NCBI RefSeq assembly: GCF_000165835.1 | Contig: NC_014640.1 | Location: forward strand, 2,542,001-2,606,000 | Length of the DNA stretch: 64,000 nt | Direction: 5' to 3' | Source of the DNA: Achromobacter xylosoxidans A8 | Lineage (GTDB): Bacteria > Pseudomonadota > Gammaproteobacteria > Burkholderiales > Burkholderiaceae_B | Shown: positions 7,745 to 15,885 of the stretch, piece after piece | Position numbering within the stretch: position 1 is the stretch's first letter | Layout: every line of letters begins with the position of its first letter | Notes under the pieces: model-generated | Told to the model about the DNA's origin: nothing | Database searches by the model: none | The model's input: the letters and a program-made list of their open reading frames with translations, nothing else | Program-made: the position numbers and the translations under genes

Positions 7745-8656
7745 ATGAGCCAGCACCCAGGCAGCGCGGCCGGCGGCCAGCGCTACGCGTCGGTATTCCG
7801 GCCGGGCCTCTATGAGGGCAAGACCATCCTGGTGACGGGGGGCGGCAGCGGCCTGGGCCGCTGCACCGCGCACGAGCTGGCGTCGCTGGGCGCCGGCCTG
7901 GCGCTGGCGGGGCGCAAGCTGGACAAGCTGCAGGCGGCGCAGGACGAGATTTCCCGGATTTATCCGGAAGCCGCCGGCCGCATCAGCCTGCACGCCTGCG
8001 ACATCCGCGACGAAGCCGGCGTGCGCGGCGCGGTTTCTGATGTGCTGGCGCGCCACGGCGCCATTGACGGCCTGTTCAATTGCGCGGGCGGGCAGTTCCC
8101 CGCGCCGCTGGACCGCATCAGCTACAACGGCTGGAACGCGGTGGTGCAGAACAATCTGCACGGCACCTTCCTGATGTCGCGCGAGGTCTATACCCAGCAC
8201 ATGCGCCAGCATGGCGGCGCCATCGTCAATATGTTGGCCGACATCTGGGGCGGCATGCCGGGCATGGGGCATTCGGGCGCGGCGCGCGCCGGTGTCTGGA
8301 ACCTGACCGAAACCGCCGCCTGCGAATGGGCCCATGCGGGCGTGCGCGTCAACGCGGTGGCGCCGGGCTGGATCGCCTCCAGCGGCATGGACAGCTACGA
8401 CGAGGATTACCGCGCCGTGCTGCGCGAATTGAAAACGAAAGTGCCGCTGCAGCGCTTCGGCACCGAAGCCGAGCTGGCGGCGGCGGTAGTGTTCCTGCTG
8501 TCGCCGGCCGCGGCCTTCATCAACGGCAGCGTCATCCGGGTGGATGGCGGCGTGCCCAACGCCCGCCATTCCTGGAGCCTGGCGCCCGCCGAGCGGGGCG
8601 AGGCCTACAACGGCTTTCCTCAGTACGAGCCGCCGTCCTTGTTTTCCGACGATTGA
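7745..8656 (+). CDS. SDR-family oxidoreductase with altered active-site motif
   Basis: 303-residue short-chain dehydrogenase/reductase. The NAD(P)-binding turn TGGGSGLGR and the NCAGG strand are intact. The usual catalytic YxxxK is not: the aligned position reads GHSGAARAG, so tyrosine is replaced by histidine and the lysine position is not conserved. The APGW segment and C-terminal VDGG region are normal. Enoyl-CoA and dienoyl-CoA reductase branches of the SDR family also depart from the classical triad, so an acyl-CoA substrate fits the neighbouring crotonase and acyl-CoA synthetase. ATG 7745 is preferred over 7733 because GGAG lies six bases upstream of it. The last 37 bases overlap the convergent TetR gene. 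Confidence 0.85.
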   Translation: MSQHPGSAAGGQRYASVFRPGLYEGKTILVTGGGSGLGRCTAHELASLGAGLALAGRKLDKLQAAQDEISRIYPEAAGRISLHACDIRDEAGVRGAVSDVLARHGAIDGLFNCAGGQFPAPLDRISYNGWNAVVQNNLHGTFLMSREVYTQHMRQHGGAIVNMLADIWGGMPGMGHSGAARAGVWNLTETAACEWAHAGVRVNAVAPGWIASSGMDSYDEDYRAVLRELKTKVPLQRFGTEAELAAAVVFLLSPAAAFINGSVIRVDGGVPNARHSWSLAPAERGEAYNGFPQYEPPSLFSDD

Positions 8657-9345
8657 AGCCGATGCAGGGCATCCCGCACGTCGCCGCGGAACTGCGCCAG
8701 CGCCAGCGCGTCCTGCGCGGGCGGCTGCAGCGCCTGCCACAGAAAGCCGACCAGCTGGTCAGCGGTGGCGGCCACGTCCACCCGCGCGCCGCGCAGGATG
8801 GCGTCCCACAGCACATGCTCCATCGGCCCGTAGACCGCCGAGCGCAAGAGGCGCAGCGGCATGTCGCGGCGGATGTCGCCGTCAGCCTGGCCCTGGGCCA
8901 GGATGCGCATCAGCGGCGCGGTGTAGCGGCGCTGCAATTGCGCGTAGACCTCGCCGAAGTCGTCGTTGCGCGCGCGTCCCTCAGACAGGATGAAGGCGCA
9001 CAGCCCGGTGCCTTCGGCCAGCAGGTGGCGCAGGTGCGCATGTACCAGGTAATGCAGCTGGGCCCGCGCGCCATGCACGTGGGGCAGGTTGTCCTCGACC
9101 TTGGCGATGATTTCGTCGTACCAGTCGCTGATCACCCGCACGCAGAGTTCGCGCTTGCCGCCGAAATAGGTGAACACCGTGGCCTCGGACACGCCCAGGC
9201 GCTGCGCGATCTCGGTGGTGGTGGCGGCCTGGAAGCCGGCTTCGGAAAAGACCTGGCGGGCGACGCGCAGGATGTCGCGGATGCGCTGTTCGGATTTGGC
9301 GCTGGCCGGCGGGCGGCGCATCGGGACGGTGGCGGCTTTTTCCAT
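8620..9345 (-). CDS. TetR-family transcriptional regulator
   Basis: 241-residue regulator. The N-terminal DNA-binding domain reads ILRVARQVFSEAGFQAATTTEIAQRLGVSEATVFTYFGGKRELC, a textbook TetR helix-turn-helix, followed by an all-helical ligand-binding domain. ATG 9345 (MEKAATVPMRR) was chosen; the open frame extends far upstream, but that part is antisense to the acyl-CoA synthetase gene and is not coding. It is divergent from the acyl-CoA synthetase (123 bases between starts), its likely target; ligands of such regulators are often acyl-CoAs. Its 3' end overlaps the SDR gene by 37 bases on the opposite strand. Confidence 0.87.
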   Translation of the reverse strand: MEKAATVPMRRPPASAKSEQRIRDILRVARQVFSEAGFQAATTTEIAQRLGVSEATVFTYFGGKRELCVRVISDWYDEIIAKVEDNLPHVHGARAQLHYLVHAHLRHLLAEGTGLCAFILSEGRARNDDFGEVYAQLQRRYTAPLMRILAQGQADGDIRRDMPLRLLRSAVYGPMEHVLWDAILRGARVDVAATADQLVGFLWQALQPPAQDALALAQFRGDVRDALHRLQSSENKDGGSY

Positions 9346-9468
9346 GCGATGGGGAAGGGGCTGCGGGTGGGCGGGGCTTATTATTGAGCCAGGGTCAAGT
9401 TTGAGGCAAGACGTTACATCGCTGGCGCCTGGCGCCGGCGCGTTCGACAACAACATCAGAGACAAACC

Positions 9469-11091
9469 ATGCTGTCCAGAGCCGATTCCTACACGCAGCT
9501 TGCGTCCCAGTTCCAATGGCAGGTGCCTGCGGCCTACAACATCGGCGTCGACGCCTGCGACAAATGGGCCGACGGCAGCGGCCGCCTGGCGCTGATCTAC
9601 GAGAAGAGCGACGGCGCGCAATCGCGCTACACGTTCGATCAGATCAAGGCGCTGTCCAACCGCCTGGCGCACAGCCTGGAACGCCATGGCGTCAAGCGCG
9701 GCGACCGCGTCGCCGTCTACCTGCCGCAGGCCCCGGAAACCGCGGTGACCCATATCGCCGTCTACAAGATGGGCGCGGTGGCGGTGCCGCTGTTCACGCT
9801 GTTCGGGGTGGACGCGATCCAGTACCGCCTGGCCAACAGCGGCGCGGCGGCGCTGGTGACCGACGCCGAAGGCTGCCGCAAGCTGCGCGAGATCCGCGCC
9901 AGCCTGCCGGACCTGAAGGTGGTCTATTGCATCGACCCGGACTGCCCGGACGACGCCGTGCCGTTCCACGCCGCGCTGGCGGCCGAATCCGACGATTACA
10001 CGCCGGCGGCGACCGCGGCCGACGACCCGGCCGTCATCATCTATACCTCGGGCACCACCGGCAAGCCCAAGGGCGCGCTGCATGCGCACCGGGTGTTGCT
10101 GGGCCACCTGCCGGGCGTGGAGATGTCGCACGAGTTCTTCCCGGAAAACGCCGCGCTGATGTGGACGCCGGCCGACTGGGCCTGGATCGGCGGCCTGCTG
10201 GACGTGTTGTTGCCGTCCTGGCATCACGGCGTGCCGGTGCTGGCGCGCCGCTTCGAGAAATTCGACGGCGCCAGCGCCTTCGAGCTGATGGCGCGCCACG
10301 GCGTGACCCACACCTTCCTGCCGCCGACCGCGCTGAAGATGATGCGCGGCACCGAGCTTCCCGCCGGGGCCGGCGCGCTGGCGCTGCGCTCGGTCGCCAG
10401 CGGCGGCGAGTCGCTGGGAGCGGAACTCATCGATTGGGGCCGGCGCGTGCTGGGCGTGACCATCAACGAGTTCTACGGCCAGACCGAATGCAACATGCTG
10501 GTGTCGTCCTGCTCGTCCCTGTTCGACCCCTGCATCGGCGCCATTGGCCGCGCGGCGCCGGGCCACCGCGTTGCTATTGTGGATGACAGTGGCGTCGAAG
10601 TGGCGGATGGACAGGAGGGCAATATCGGCGTATTGCGCCCAGACCCAGTGATGTTCCTGGGGTACTGGAACAACCCCGAGGCCACCGCCGAAAAGTTCGC
10701 GGGCGACTATCTGCTGACCGGCGACCAGGGCGTGCGCGACGCCGAGGGCTTCATCCGCTTCGTCGGCCGCAACGACGACGTCATCACCAGCGCCGGCTAC
10801 CGCATCGGCCCTGGCCCGATCGAGGACTGCCTGATCGGCCACCCCGCGGTGCGCATGGCGGCGGTGGTTGGCGTGCCTGACGCCCAGCGCACCGAGATCG
10901 TGATGGCCTATGTGGTGCTGAACGAAGGCTACGAGGGTAACGACGCGTTGGTGAAGGATCTTCAAGCCCATGTGCGCAAGCGCCTGGCGGCCCATGAGTA
11001 TCCGCGCGCGATCCGATTTGTAACCAGTTTGCCAACCACTGCCACCGGCAAGATCATCCGCCGCGAGTTGCGCGACGGCAGCTACTCCTGA
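9469..11091 (+). CDS. AMP-dependent acyl-CoA synthetase (acetyl/medium-chain type)
   Basis: 540-residue adenylate-forming enzyme that activates a carboxylic acid with ATP and joins it to CoA. The motif YTSGTTGKPKG is near residues 190-200, EFYGQTECN (A5) near 333, the GYR.GP hinge region near 443, and the catalytic lysine in TATGKIIRR near 528. The sequence resembles the acetyl-CoA-synthetase-like/medium-chain branch (the WTPADWAWIGG region), but chain-length preference cannot be read safely. It is divergent from TetR and close to the crotonase and SDR genes, which together suggest degradation of a specific organic acid through CoA thioesters. Confidence 0.88.
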   Translation: MLSRADSYTQLASQFQWQVPAAYNIGVDACDKWADGSGRLALIYEKSDGAQSRYTFDQIKALSNRLAHSLERHGVKRGDRVAVYLPQAPETAVTHIAVYKMGAVAVPLFTLFGVDAIQYRLANSGAAALVTDAEGCRKLREIRASLPDLKVVYCIDPDCPDDAVPFHAALAAESDDYTPAATAADDPAVIIYTSGTTGKPKGALHAHRVLLGHLPGVEMSHEFFPENAALMWTPADWAWIGGLLDVLLPSWHHGVPVLARRFEKFDGASAFELMARHGVTHTFLPPTALKMMRGTELPAGAGALALRSVASGGESLGAELIDWGRRVLGVTINEFYGQTECNMLVSSCSSLFDPCIGAIGRAAPGHRVAIVDDSGVEVADGQEGNIGVLRPDPVMFLGYWNNPEATAEKFAGDYLLTGDQGVRDAEGFIRFVGRNDDVITSAGYRIGPGPIEDCLIGHPAVRMAAVVGVPDAQRTEIVMAYVVLNEGYEGNDALVKDLQAHVRKRLAAHEYPRAIRFVTSLPTTATGKIIRRELRDGSYS

Positions 11092-11130
11092 CCCGTCTCA
11101 ACCGGTGACAATGTCGTCCAAGAGGATGGG

Positions 11131-11161
11131 TTGACGGGCAACCAGCCGCTGCAAGTATGAT
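11131..11161 (+). promoter_or_regulatory. Candidate sigma-70 promoter of pckG
   Basis: TTGACG (11131-11136) and TATGAT (11156-11161) are good -35 and -10 matches, though their 19-base spacing is longer than ideal. Transcription would start near 11168, just ahead of the stem-loop at 11174-11200. Confidence 0.4.
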
Positions 11162-11173
11162 GGCGCAAATTGC

Positions 11174-11200
11174 TACGGCCCCATGTCATTTGGGGCCGTA
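11174..11200 (+). promoter_or_regulatory. Ten-bp stem-loop in the pckG leader
   Basis: TACGGCCCCA (11174-11183) pairs perfectly with TGGGGCCGTA (11191-11200) around loop TGTCATT. No T-run follows, and the structure ends 36 bases before the pckG ATG. If the promoter at 11131-11161 is real, this hairpin forms the very 5' end of the mRNA. It could equally be a terminator remnant of the upstream synthetase gene. Confidence 0.5.
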
Positions 11201-11236
11201 TCACCATTAGCCTTACTAGTATGGAGATAAACCCCG

Positions 11237-13093
11237 ATGAATAAGCCTTTGGATGGGGGATTGGCAGCCTTGAACGTGCCTGCCTACGTGAAGCACCGCG
11301 GCCTGATCGACTGGGTCGCCAGCTTTGTTGCCCTGGCCAAGCCGGACCAGGTCGTGTGGTGCGACGGTTCCCAGGAAGAATATGACCGGCTGTGCGAGCA
11401 GATGGTCCAAGCGGGCACCATGCGCAGGCTGAACCCCGCCAAGCGGCCTAATTCCTTCCTGGCGTGCTCGGATCCTTCCGACGTCGCCCGCGTGGAGGAC
11501 CGCACCTTTATTTGTTCCGACCGTGCCGAAGACGCCGGCCCGACCAACAACTGGGCCGAGCCCGCCGCCATGCGCGACACGCTCAACGGCCTGTTCGACG
11601 GCGCCATGCGCGGCCGTACGCTGTACGTGGTGCCGTTCTCGATGGGCCCGCTGGGTTCGGACATCGCTCACATCGGCGTGGAACTGTCCGACAGCCCCTA
11701 CGTGGCCGTGAACATGCGCATCATGACGCGCATGGGCAAGCAGGTGTATGACGTGCTGGGCGCCGACGGCGACTTCGTCCCCTGTGTGCATTCGGTGGGC
11801 AAGCCCCTGGCCGCAGGCGAGGCCGACGTGGCCTGGCCGTGCAACCCGACCAAGTACATCGTCCATTTCCCCAAGACCCGCGAAATCTGGAGCTTCGGCT
11901 CGGGCTACGGCGGCAACGCGCTGCTGGGCAAGAAGTGCTTCGCGCTGCGCATCGCGTCCACCATGGGCCGCGACCAGGGCTGGCTGGCCGAACACATGCT
12001 GATCCTGGGCGTGACCTCGCCCAAGGGCCGCAAGTACCACGTGGCCGCGGCGTTCCCGTCGGCCTGCGGCAAGACCAACTTCGCCATGCTGATCCCGCCG
12101 CAAGGCATGGACGGCTGGAAGGTCACCACCATCGGCGACGACATCGCCTGGATCAAGCCGGGCAAGGACGGCCGCCTGCACGCCATCAACCCCGAAGCCG
12201 GCTATTTCGGCGTGGCCCCGGGCACCAGCGAGCAGACCAACTTCAACGCCATGGCCACGCTCAAGGCCAACGTCATCTTCACCAACGTGGCGCTCACCGA
12301 TGACGGCGACGTCTGGTGGGAAGGCATGACGGACACGCCGCCGGCGCACCTGATCGACTGGCAGGGCCAGGACTGGACACCCGCCATCGCGCGCGAAACT
12401 GGCCGCAAGGCCGCGCATCCGAACGCGCGCTTCACCGCGCCGGCCGCGCAATGCCCGTCCATCGACCCCGAATGGGAAAACCCCGAAGGCGTGGTCATCG
12501 ACGCCTTCATCTTCGGCGGCCGCCGCTCCACCACCGTGCCGCTGGTCACCGAAGCCCGCAACTGGGTCGAAGGCGTCTACATGGCCGCCACCATGGGTTC
12601 GGAAACCACCGCTGCGGCCGCCGGCCAGCAGGGCGTGGTGCGCCGCGATCCCTTCGCCATGCTGCCGTTCTGCGGCTACAACATGAGCGACTACTTCAGC
12701 CACTGGCTGAAGCTGGGCAAGCAGCTGGAAGCCGCCGGCGCCACCTTGCCGCGCATCTACTGCGTCAACTGGTTCCGCAAGGGTCCGGACGGCAAGTTCG
12801 TCTGGCCCGGCTTCGGCGACAACATGCGCGTGCTGCGCTGGATGCTGGGCCGCATCGACGGCCAGTCCAAGGGCGTGGACCAGGTGTTCGGCATTTCGCC
12901 CAGCTACCAGGACATCGACTGGACCGGCCTGGAATTCAGCCCGGACAAGTTCGAGCAGGTCATGTCGGTGGATGCCGCCGCCTGGCGCGACGAACTGGCG
13001 CTGCATGACGAGCTGTTCGCCCAGTTGGCGCAGGGCCTGCCCGAGGATCTGCCGGCCGCCAAGGCCAAGATCGAAGGGCGGCTGGCGGCCTGA
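11237..13093 (+). CDS. pckG: Phosphoenolpyruvate carboxykinase (GTP)
   Basis: 618-residue cytosolic enzyme that converts oxaloacetate and GTP to phosphoenolpyruvate, GDP and CO2, the entry step of gluconeogenesis. The GTP-type family is identified by the nucleotide-binding loop FPSACGKTN near residues 272-280, the VGDDIAWI metal-site region, RRSTTVPLV, and the GPTNNW guanine/PEP region. Length matches GTP-dependent enzymes (about 600-620) rather than the about 530-residue ATP type. GGAG lies about ten bases ahead of the ATG. It appears monocistronic, with its own candidate promoter and leader hairpin upstream and a stem-loop 25 bases after the stop. Confidence 0.96.
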   Translation: MNKPLDGGLAALNVPAYVKHRGLIDWVASFVALAKPDQVVWCDGSQEEYDRLCEQMVQAGTMRRLNPAKRPNSFLACSDPSDVARVEDRTFICSDRAEDAGPTNNWAEPAAMRDTLNGLFDGAMRGRTLYVVPFSMGPLGSDIAHIGVELSDSPYVAVNMRIMTRMGKQVYDVLGADGDFVPCVHSVGKPLAAGEADVAWPCNPTKYIVHFPKTREIWSFGSGYGGNALLGKKCFALRIASTMGRDQGWLAEHMLILGVTSPKGRKYHVAAAFPSACGKTNFAMLIPPQGMDGWKVTTIGDDIAWIKPGKDGRLHAINPEAGYFGVAPGTSEQTNFNAMATLKANVIFTNVALTDDGDVWWEGMTDTPPAHLIDWQGQDWTPAIARETGRKAAHPNARFTAPAAQCPSIDPEWENPEGVVIDAFIFGGRRSTTVPLVTEARNWVEGVYMAATMGSETTAAAAGQQGVVRRDPFAMLPFCGYNMSDYFSHWLKLGKQLEAAGATLPRIYCVNWFRKGPDGKFVWPGFGDNMRVLRWMLGRIDGQSKGVDQVFGISPSYQDIDWTGLEFSPDKFEQVMSVDAAAWRDELALHDELFAQLAQGLPEDLPAAKAKIEGRLAA

Positions 13094-13118
13094 GGGCCGG
13101 CGACGCGCGTTGTCAGGC

Positions 13119-13151
13119 TGTCAGGCACCGGCGCCCGCCAGGTGCCTGACA
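13119..13151. terminator. Eleven-bp inverted repeat after pckG
   Basis: TGTCAGGCACC (13119-13129) is the exact reverse complement of GGTGCCTGACA (13141-13151); the loop is 11 bases. Its position right after pckG suggests transcription termination or mRNA 3'-end protection, but no U-run follows. The GTCAGGCACC word looks like a dispersed intergenic palindrome, which I cannot verify here. Confidence 0.5.
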
Positions 13152-13246
13152 CCTCATGGTAAAGCTGATCTACCCGAGTGCCAGTCACCCGGGCAGATCC
13201 GCTTTCCGACTTCGGCTGCATGCCGCTTTTGCGGCACAATGGCCGC

Positions 13247-13876
13247 ATGAAACTCGACGCCGAAGACCTCGCCAAAATCAGTTCCCTGACCGTCGCGCAT
13301 TATCAAGAGAATGCGGACTCGTTCGAGGCCGGCACCCGGGACCACGACGTCAGCCAGAACATCGCGGCGCTCTTGCGCTACATCGAAGGCGATCCTCCCT
13401 ACGACATCCTGGACTTCGGCTGCGGGCCGGGGCGCGACCTGAAAACGTTCGCCGCGCTGGGCCATCGCGCGGTCGGCCTGGACGGCACGCCGCGCTTCGT
13501 CGAGATGGCGCGGCAGGCGAGCGGCTGCGAGGTCTGGCAGCAGGACTTTCTGCGCCTGGCGCTGCCGCCAGGCCGCTTCGACGGCATATTCGCCAATGCC
13601 GCCTTGTTTCATGTGCCTGGCCAGGAGCTGCCGCAGGTACTGCAAGCCTTGCACGGCGCGCTCAAGCCGCGCGGCGTGCTGTTCAGTTCAAACCCGCGTG
13701 GCGGCAACCAGGAAGGCTGGAATCGCGGCCGCTACGGCGCCTACCATGACCTGGAAGGCTGGAGCGCCCTGATGACGGCGGCGGGCTTCGAGGAACTTGA
13801 ACACTACTACCGGCCGCAGGGCCTGCCGCGCGAGCAGCAGCCCTGGCTGGCCAGCGTCTGGCGGCGGGCGGGCTAG
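13247..13876 (+). CDS. Class I SAM-dependent methyltransferase
   Basis: 209-residue cytosolic protein with the Rossmann-type methyltransferase fold. Motif I DFGCGPGRD sits near residues 55-63, the acidic motif II loop around VGLDGTPRFVEMA, and the motif IV region reads FDGIFANAALFHVP. These are typical of methyltransferase domains 11/25. The acceptor is unknown; a small molecule is more likely than nucleic acid given the size. ATG 13247 (MKLDAEDLAK) matches the start of the folded domain; the frame is open 23 codons further upstream. It stands alone between the pckG hairpin and the convergent ureidoglycolate-lyase-like gene. Confidence 0.82.
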   Translation: MKLDAEDLAKISSLTVAHYQENADSFEAGTRDHDVSQNIAALLRYIEGDPPYDILDFGCGPGRDLKTFAALGHRAVGLDGTPRFVEMARQASGCEVWQQDFLRLALPPGRFDGIFANAALFHVPGQELPQVLQALHGALKPRGVLFSSNPRGGNQEGWNRGRYGAYHDLEGWSALMTAAGFEELEHYYRPQGLPREQQPWLASVWRRAG

Positions 13877-13923
13877 CGGCCGGCCGATACTGAAGGCAAC
13901 CGCGGACAAAGCCTGGCCTGGAC

Positions 13924-14421
13924 TCAAGCGGCCTGGATCGTCCAGGGCGCGTTGGGCAGATCCGCCAACTCACAATCCACCGCGGGACCGGCGCGTTCCA
14001 GCACTGCGAATTCGCCGTCGGCCAGCGCCATCAGCGGGTGATGCCAGACATCCCGGCGCAGCGTGATGCCCACGCCCGCGCCAGCAATGAAGGCGCGCAA
14101 GGTGGCAGGGTCCGGCGCGTCCGCGCCCAGCGCCACCAGCACCACATACGGCGTGCCCGCCAGCGGCAGGAAGGTCTGGCTGCCCAGACGGTGGCGTTCC
14201 AGCATGCGCGCGGCAAAGGGCAGGGCGATCGCTTGCGCGCGGAATACCGACAGCGACGGCCGGCCGCCCGCGTCCAGCAGATCGGGTTCGCCCATTTCCA
14301 CCCGCAGCGAGGTGCCGGCGTTGATGGAACGGCCGGCGCGGTCCGCGCTGCTGACGACCTCGCCGTAGGGCGCGAAGGCGGCGGCGGACAGGGGCTGCGC
14401 GGTGAGAGTCCGGGCGGCCAT
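13924..14421 (-). CDS. Ureidoglycolate lyase family protein (AllA-like)
   Basis: 165-residue cupin-like protein of the ureidoglycolate lyase family (PF04115), whose characterised members split ureidoglycolate into glyoxylate and urea. Family features are the ERHRLGSQTFLPLAG strand, PYVVLVALG, and ITLRRDVWHHPLMAL near the C-terminus. It is the last gene of the ABC importer operon: its ATG overlaps the TGA of the livF-type gene by one base (TGATG). No allantoinase or allantoicase gene is in view, so its substrate may be another ureido or amide acid linked to the amidase upstream; that is inference. Confidence 0.82.
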   Translation of the reverse strand: MAARTLTAQPLSAAAFAPYGEVVSSADRAGRSINAGTSLRVEMGEPDLLDAGGRPSLSVFRAQAIALPFAARMLERHRLGSQTFLPLAGTPYVVLVALGADAPDPATLRAFIAGAGVGITLRRDVWHHPLMALADGEFAVLERAGPAVDCELADLPNAPWTIQAA

Positions 14422-15155
14422 CAGAAGTTGATCCCCAGCCATTCGCGCACCTGCTCGTGCAGGTCGCCGGCGAAATCCTCGGGCGAGCCGGATGCGGTGA
14501 TCTCGCCCAGGCTCAGCACATAGATGTGATTGGACATGGCCACCACCCGGCGTACGTTGTGGTCCACCAGCAGGATGCCCATGCCGGCGTCGGCGAAGGC
14601 GCGGATCCATTGGAACACTTCGGCCGCGACGCGCGGCGCTAGGCCGATGCTGGGCTCGTCGATCAGGCAGACCTGCGGCTGCACCATATAGGCCTTGGCG
14701 AATTCCAGCGACTTCTGCTGGCCGCCGGACAGGTTACCGGCCTGGTCCTTGAGCTTTTCCTTCAGCACCGGAAAGCGCTCCAGCGTTTCCGTGAAGCGCG
14801 GCTCCAGCACGTCGCCGTAGCGCTTGCGCCGGCCTTCCAGCGGCAGGCGCAGGTTCTCCTCCACCGTCAGGTAGGGGAATAGGCTGGATTCCTGCGGGAT
14901 GTACCAGAGGCCATCGTCGATCATGCGGTGCGGCGGCTGGCCCGAGATGTCGCGCCCGGCGCGGGTGACGCGGCCGGACTTGGGCCGCAGAAAACCGCAG
15001 ATGGCCTTCATCAGCGTGGATTTGCCCGCGCCGTTCAGGCCGATCAGGCCGCTGATGCGGCCGGCCTGCACCGTGAGCGAGACGTTGCGCAGCACGTCGA
15101 TGTCGCCCATATAGCCCGCGGTCACGCCTTCCATGGCGAGCAGCGTGTCAGGCAT
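14421..15155 (-). CDS. livF: ABC transporter ATP-binding protein, LivF type
   Basis: 244-residue ATPase of the branched-chain-amino-acid/amide importer family. Walker A GLNGAGKST at residues 39-47, signature LSGGQQK near 142, Walker B VCLIDEP near 160 and the switch histidine in LLVDHN are all present. It lacks a membrane segment and would dimerise with the LivG-type ATPase on the cytoplasmic face of the permease pair. Its start overlaps the end of livG by eight bases and its stop overlaps the ureidoglycolate-lyase-like start. LivF is a family label; the substrate is probably an amide or ureide judging from the flanking amidase and lyase. Confidence 0.88.
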   Translation of the reverse strand: MPDTLLAMEGVTAGYMGDIDVLRNVSLTVQAGRISGLIGLNGAGKSTLMKAICGFLRPKSGRVTRAGRDISGQPPHRMIDDGLWYIPQESSLFPYLTVEENLRLPLEGRRKRYGDVLEPRFTETLERFPVLKEKLKDQAGNLSGGQQKSLEFAKAYMVQPQVCLIDEPSIGLAPRVAAEVFQWIRAFADAGMGILLVDHNVRRVVAMSNHIYVLSLGEITASGSPEDFAGDLHEQVREWLGINF

Positions 15156-15885
15156 GGTCCTGCTCCTCTTGTCCCTGTTCGCCCAGATAGGCCTCGATCA
15201 CCGCGGGTTCGCGCAGCACCTGCTGCGTGGGGCCGTCGGCCAGCACCCGGCCGGCGTTCATGCACACCGAGCGCGGGCACAGGTCCACCACCACCGGCAT
15301 GTCGTGGCTGACCAGGATGAAGGTCTGGCCGCTCTGGTTGCGGCGGCGGATGAACTCCGACATGGTTTCCTTCATGACCGGGTGCACGGCGGCGAAGGGC
15401 TCGTCCAGCAAGGCGATGCGCGGCGGCGCCATGAAGCAGGCGCCGAACTCCAGCAGCTTCTTCTGCCCGCCCGACAGCTGGCCGGCGTCCAGGTGCATGA
15501 CGTGCATCAGCTTCAGCTCTGCCAGCAGCTCCAGTGCGCGGCGGCTGGCGGCCGCCTCGTCCAGGCCCATGGCCAGCCCGCACACGATCAGGTTGTCGTA
15601 GGCGCTGACCCGGTTGAAGACCCGGGTCATCTGGAACATGCGCAGCACGCCCAGGCGCGTCAGTTGAGTGGGGTTCAGGCCCAGCACGCTGCGGCCGTCC
15701 AGGCGCACTTGGCCCGCGTCCGCAGCCAGGTGGCCGGACAGCACGTTGAGCAAGGTGGTCTTGCCGGAACCGTTGGGGCCGATCAGCCCCAGCAGTTCGC
15801 CGTCGGCGACGTCCATGCCCGCGCCGTTCACGGCCAGCAGCCCGCCGAAGCGCTTCTGTATTCCGGAAATCTGCAACAGTGCCAT
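15148..15885 (-). CDS. livG: ABC transporter ATP-binding protein, LivG type
   Basis: 245-residue ATPase with Walker A GPNGSGKTT at residues 36-44, the LivG-typical FQMTRVFNRVSAYDNL segment, signature LSGGQKK and Walker B IALLDEP. The start at 15885 (MALLQISGIQKRFGG) is chosen because it overlaps the livM TGA by one base and fits the family; the frame is open for 23 codons upstream inside livM. It is the second ATPase of the same importer and is translationally coupled on both sides. Confidence 0.88.
   Translation of the reverse strand: MALLQISGIQKRFGGLLAVNGAGMDVADGELLGLIGPNGSGKTTLLNVLSGHLAADAGQVRLDGRSVLGLNPTQLTRLGVLRMFQMTRVFNRVSAYDNLIVCGLAMGLDEAAASRRALELLAELKLMHVMHLDAGQLSGGQKKLLEFGACFMAPPRIALLDEPFAAVHPVMKETMSEFIRRRNQSGQTFILVSHDMPVVVDLCPRSVCMNAGRVLADGPTQQVLREPAVIEAYLGEQGQEEQDHA

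Noticed and set aside
8620..10995. 791-codon minus-strand frame that includes the TetR gene
   Set aside because: Only the last 241 codons (start 9345) are homologous to TetR; the rest is antisense to the acyl-CoA synthetase and lacks any recognisable domain.
11216..13006. 596-codon minus-strand frame opposite pckG
   Set aside because: Shadow of a well-conserved PEP carboxykinase gene; the predicted protein is His/Gly/Arg-rich without a family match.
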